NCBI GenBank assembly: GCA_021778815.1
Contig: JAJYBW010000023.1
Location: 1-15,746 of the forward strand
Source: Acidobacteriota bacterium
Lineage (GTDB): Bacteria; Acidobacteriota; Terriglobia; Terriglobales; Acidobacteriaceae
Reading direction: 5' to 3'
Length of the DNA stretch: 15,746 nt
Positions 15,140 to 15,746 of this stretch are shown here, piece by piece (the stretch's first letter is position 1; each line of letters begins with the position of its first letter). Under the pieces are notes generated by a model. The model was not told the DNA's origin, searched no databases, and was given only the letters and a program-made list of their open reading frames with translations. Made by a program: the position numbers and the translations under genes.

Positions 15140-15746
15140 TCACTTCCGTGGCTGACTCAAGAAGTGTGAATTGCTTTCCAGGGCCAGTAAATCCTGCTTG
15201 CGCTGCAGGCCCCAGCGATAGCCGGTGAGACGTCCGCTCTTGCCGACCACGCGATGGCATGGAATCACAACGGCGACAGGATTCTGGCTGCAGGCGCGGG
15301 CCACGGCACGCGTGGCGCTGGGCTGACCTAGAGACTTTGCGATTTCGCTATACGAGCGGGTCTCGCCGCGCGGGATCTGCTGCAGGGCTGTCCAGACACG
15401 TTTCTGGAACGCAGTGGCCCGCACATCCAACGGCAAGTCCAATGCTGCCGGATGTTCCGTTAGTTGGGACAGGACCCGTTGTACTACGGCTCCAAGGCCT
15501 TTCTGGTCACGGCGGAGATCTGACAAGGGAAAGCGCGCGGCCAGGTCATCTTCCAGTTCGCTTTCGAGCAATCCGAAGGAAATGGCACACAGGCCGATGT
15601 CGGTCACCGCGACCAGCATTTTGTCGAGCGGCGAGTCGCTGATGCTGTAGCGAATTTCAATATCTTTTCCTCCGCTGCGCAGTTCTGCCGGTGTCATGCC
15701 CAATTGCTGGTTCGCGCCTTCGTACAGGCGGCTGCTGGAGCCAAAT
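15140..15746 (-). CDS. ada: Ada-type O6-methylguanine-DNA methyltransferase, C-terminal part (cut by window edge)
   Basis: The last 201 codons of a gene running off the right edge of the window. The frame stays open to the edge, and residues there read FGSSSRLYEGANQQLGMTP. This is the end of an AraC-type helix-turn-helix followed by the LGMTPxxxR linker typical of bifunctional Ada regulators. Next come a ribonuclease-H-like domain (IRYSISDSPLDKMLVAVTD) and the alkyltransferase DNA-binding domain with FQKRVWTALQQIPRGETRSY and acceptor cysteine in VVIPCHRVVG (codon 15257-15259). Ada takes methyl groups from O6-methylguanine onto this cysteine; its N-terminal zinc domain, which senses phosphotriester methylation and turns it into an activator, should lie beyond the window. 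A stand-alone methyltransferase starting at TTG 15703 would cut through the linker and is unlikely. ahcY follows on the same strand 100 bases later. Confidence 0.85.
   Translation of the reverse strand, partial: FGSSSRLYEGANQQLGMTPAELRSGGKDIEIRYSISDSPLDKMLVAVTDIGLCAISFGLLESELEDDLAARFPLSDLRRDQKGLGAVVQRVLSQLTEHPAALDLPLDVRATAFQKRVWTALQQIPRGETRSYSEIAKSLGQPSATRAVARACSQNPVAVVIPCHRVVGKSGRLTGYRWGLQRKQDLLALESNSHFLSQPRK

Noticed and set aside
14479..15228. Plus-strand open frame of 249 codons
   Set aside because: Antisense to ahcY and the Ada-type gene, both with clear catalytic motifs; no domain of its own.
1..15746. CRISPR arrays, tRNA or rRNA genes, IS elements, attachment sites
   Set aside because: No regularly spaced direct repeats, cloverleaf-like sequence, transposase or integrase motifs, or flanking terminal repeats were seen. 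The repeats in the kinase are protein-level propeller blades.

Overview
The window looks like a chromosomal stretch from a moderately GC-rich, aerobic or facultative soil-type bacterium, most likely an acidobacterium (Terriglobia). This is an inference. It rests on a DUF4397 lipoprotein, a very large beta-propeller sensor kinase, a periplasmic cytochrome c-PQQ sugar dehydrogenase fusion, a Tat-exported putative glycosidase and frequent non-ATG starts. No 16S rRNA or other phylogenetic marker gene is present. I see no tRNA, rRNA, CRISPR array, insertion sequence, integrase or phage gene, and the region reads as ordinary chromosome.

Layout. Positions 3-2249 (+) encode a Tat-exported putative glycoside hydrolase with a beta-galactosidase-trimerisation-like domain. 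Converging on it is a three-gene minus-strand unit: a sensor histidine kinase with about 15 propeller repeats (3524-6730), a NarL/FixJ response regulator (2838-3461) and a small secreted protein of unknown function (2285-2803). Upstream of the kinase lies a strong terminator-like hairpin that points along the plus strand, where I can find no gene to terminate. Two further minus-strand genes follow: a metal-dependent amidohydrolase (6900-8168) and a secreted cytochrome c/PQQ sugar dehydrogenase (8397-10061).

A divergent intergenic region of about 400 bp separates the dehydrogenase from a plus-strand unit. That unit begins with a 34-codon leader ORF (10469-10573) whose stop codon overlaps the start of an AI-2E-family membrane transporter (10570-12462). 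The transporter carries an unusual C-terminal extension resembling a cobalamin-binding module that has lost its cobalt-ligand histidine. After 417 bp without a convincing gene comes a lipoprotein (12880-13641) ending in a clean terminator. On the minus strand follow S-adenosylhomocysteine hydrolase (ahcY, 13765-15039) and the C-terminal part of an Ada-type DNA alkylation repair protein (15140-15746), which is cut by the window edge.

How the genes fit together. The kinase, regulator and small secreted protein form a plausible sensing operon, and the neighbouring glycosidase is a candidate target; the kinase's propeller architecture resembles carbohydrate sensors of Bacteroidetes. The sugar dehydrogenase feeds electrons from periplasmic sugar oxidation into a c-type cytochrome. 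AhcY recycles S-adenosylhomocysteine in the cytoplasm. No single new defence or biosynthetic system is evident. The most unusual items are the transporter with the degenerate B12-like tail, its overlapping leader ORF, and the orphan terminator near 6800.
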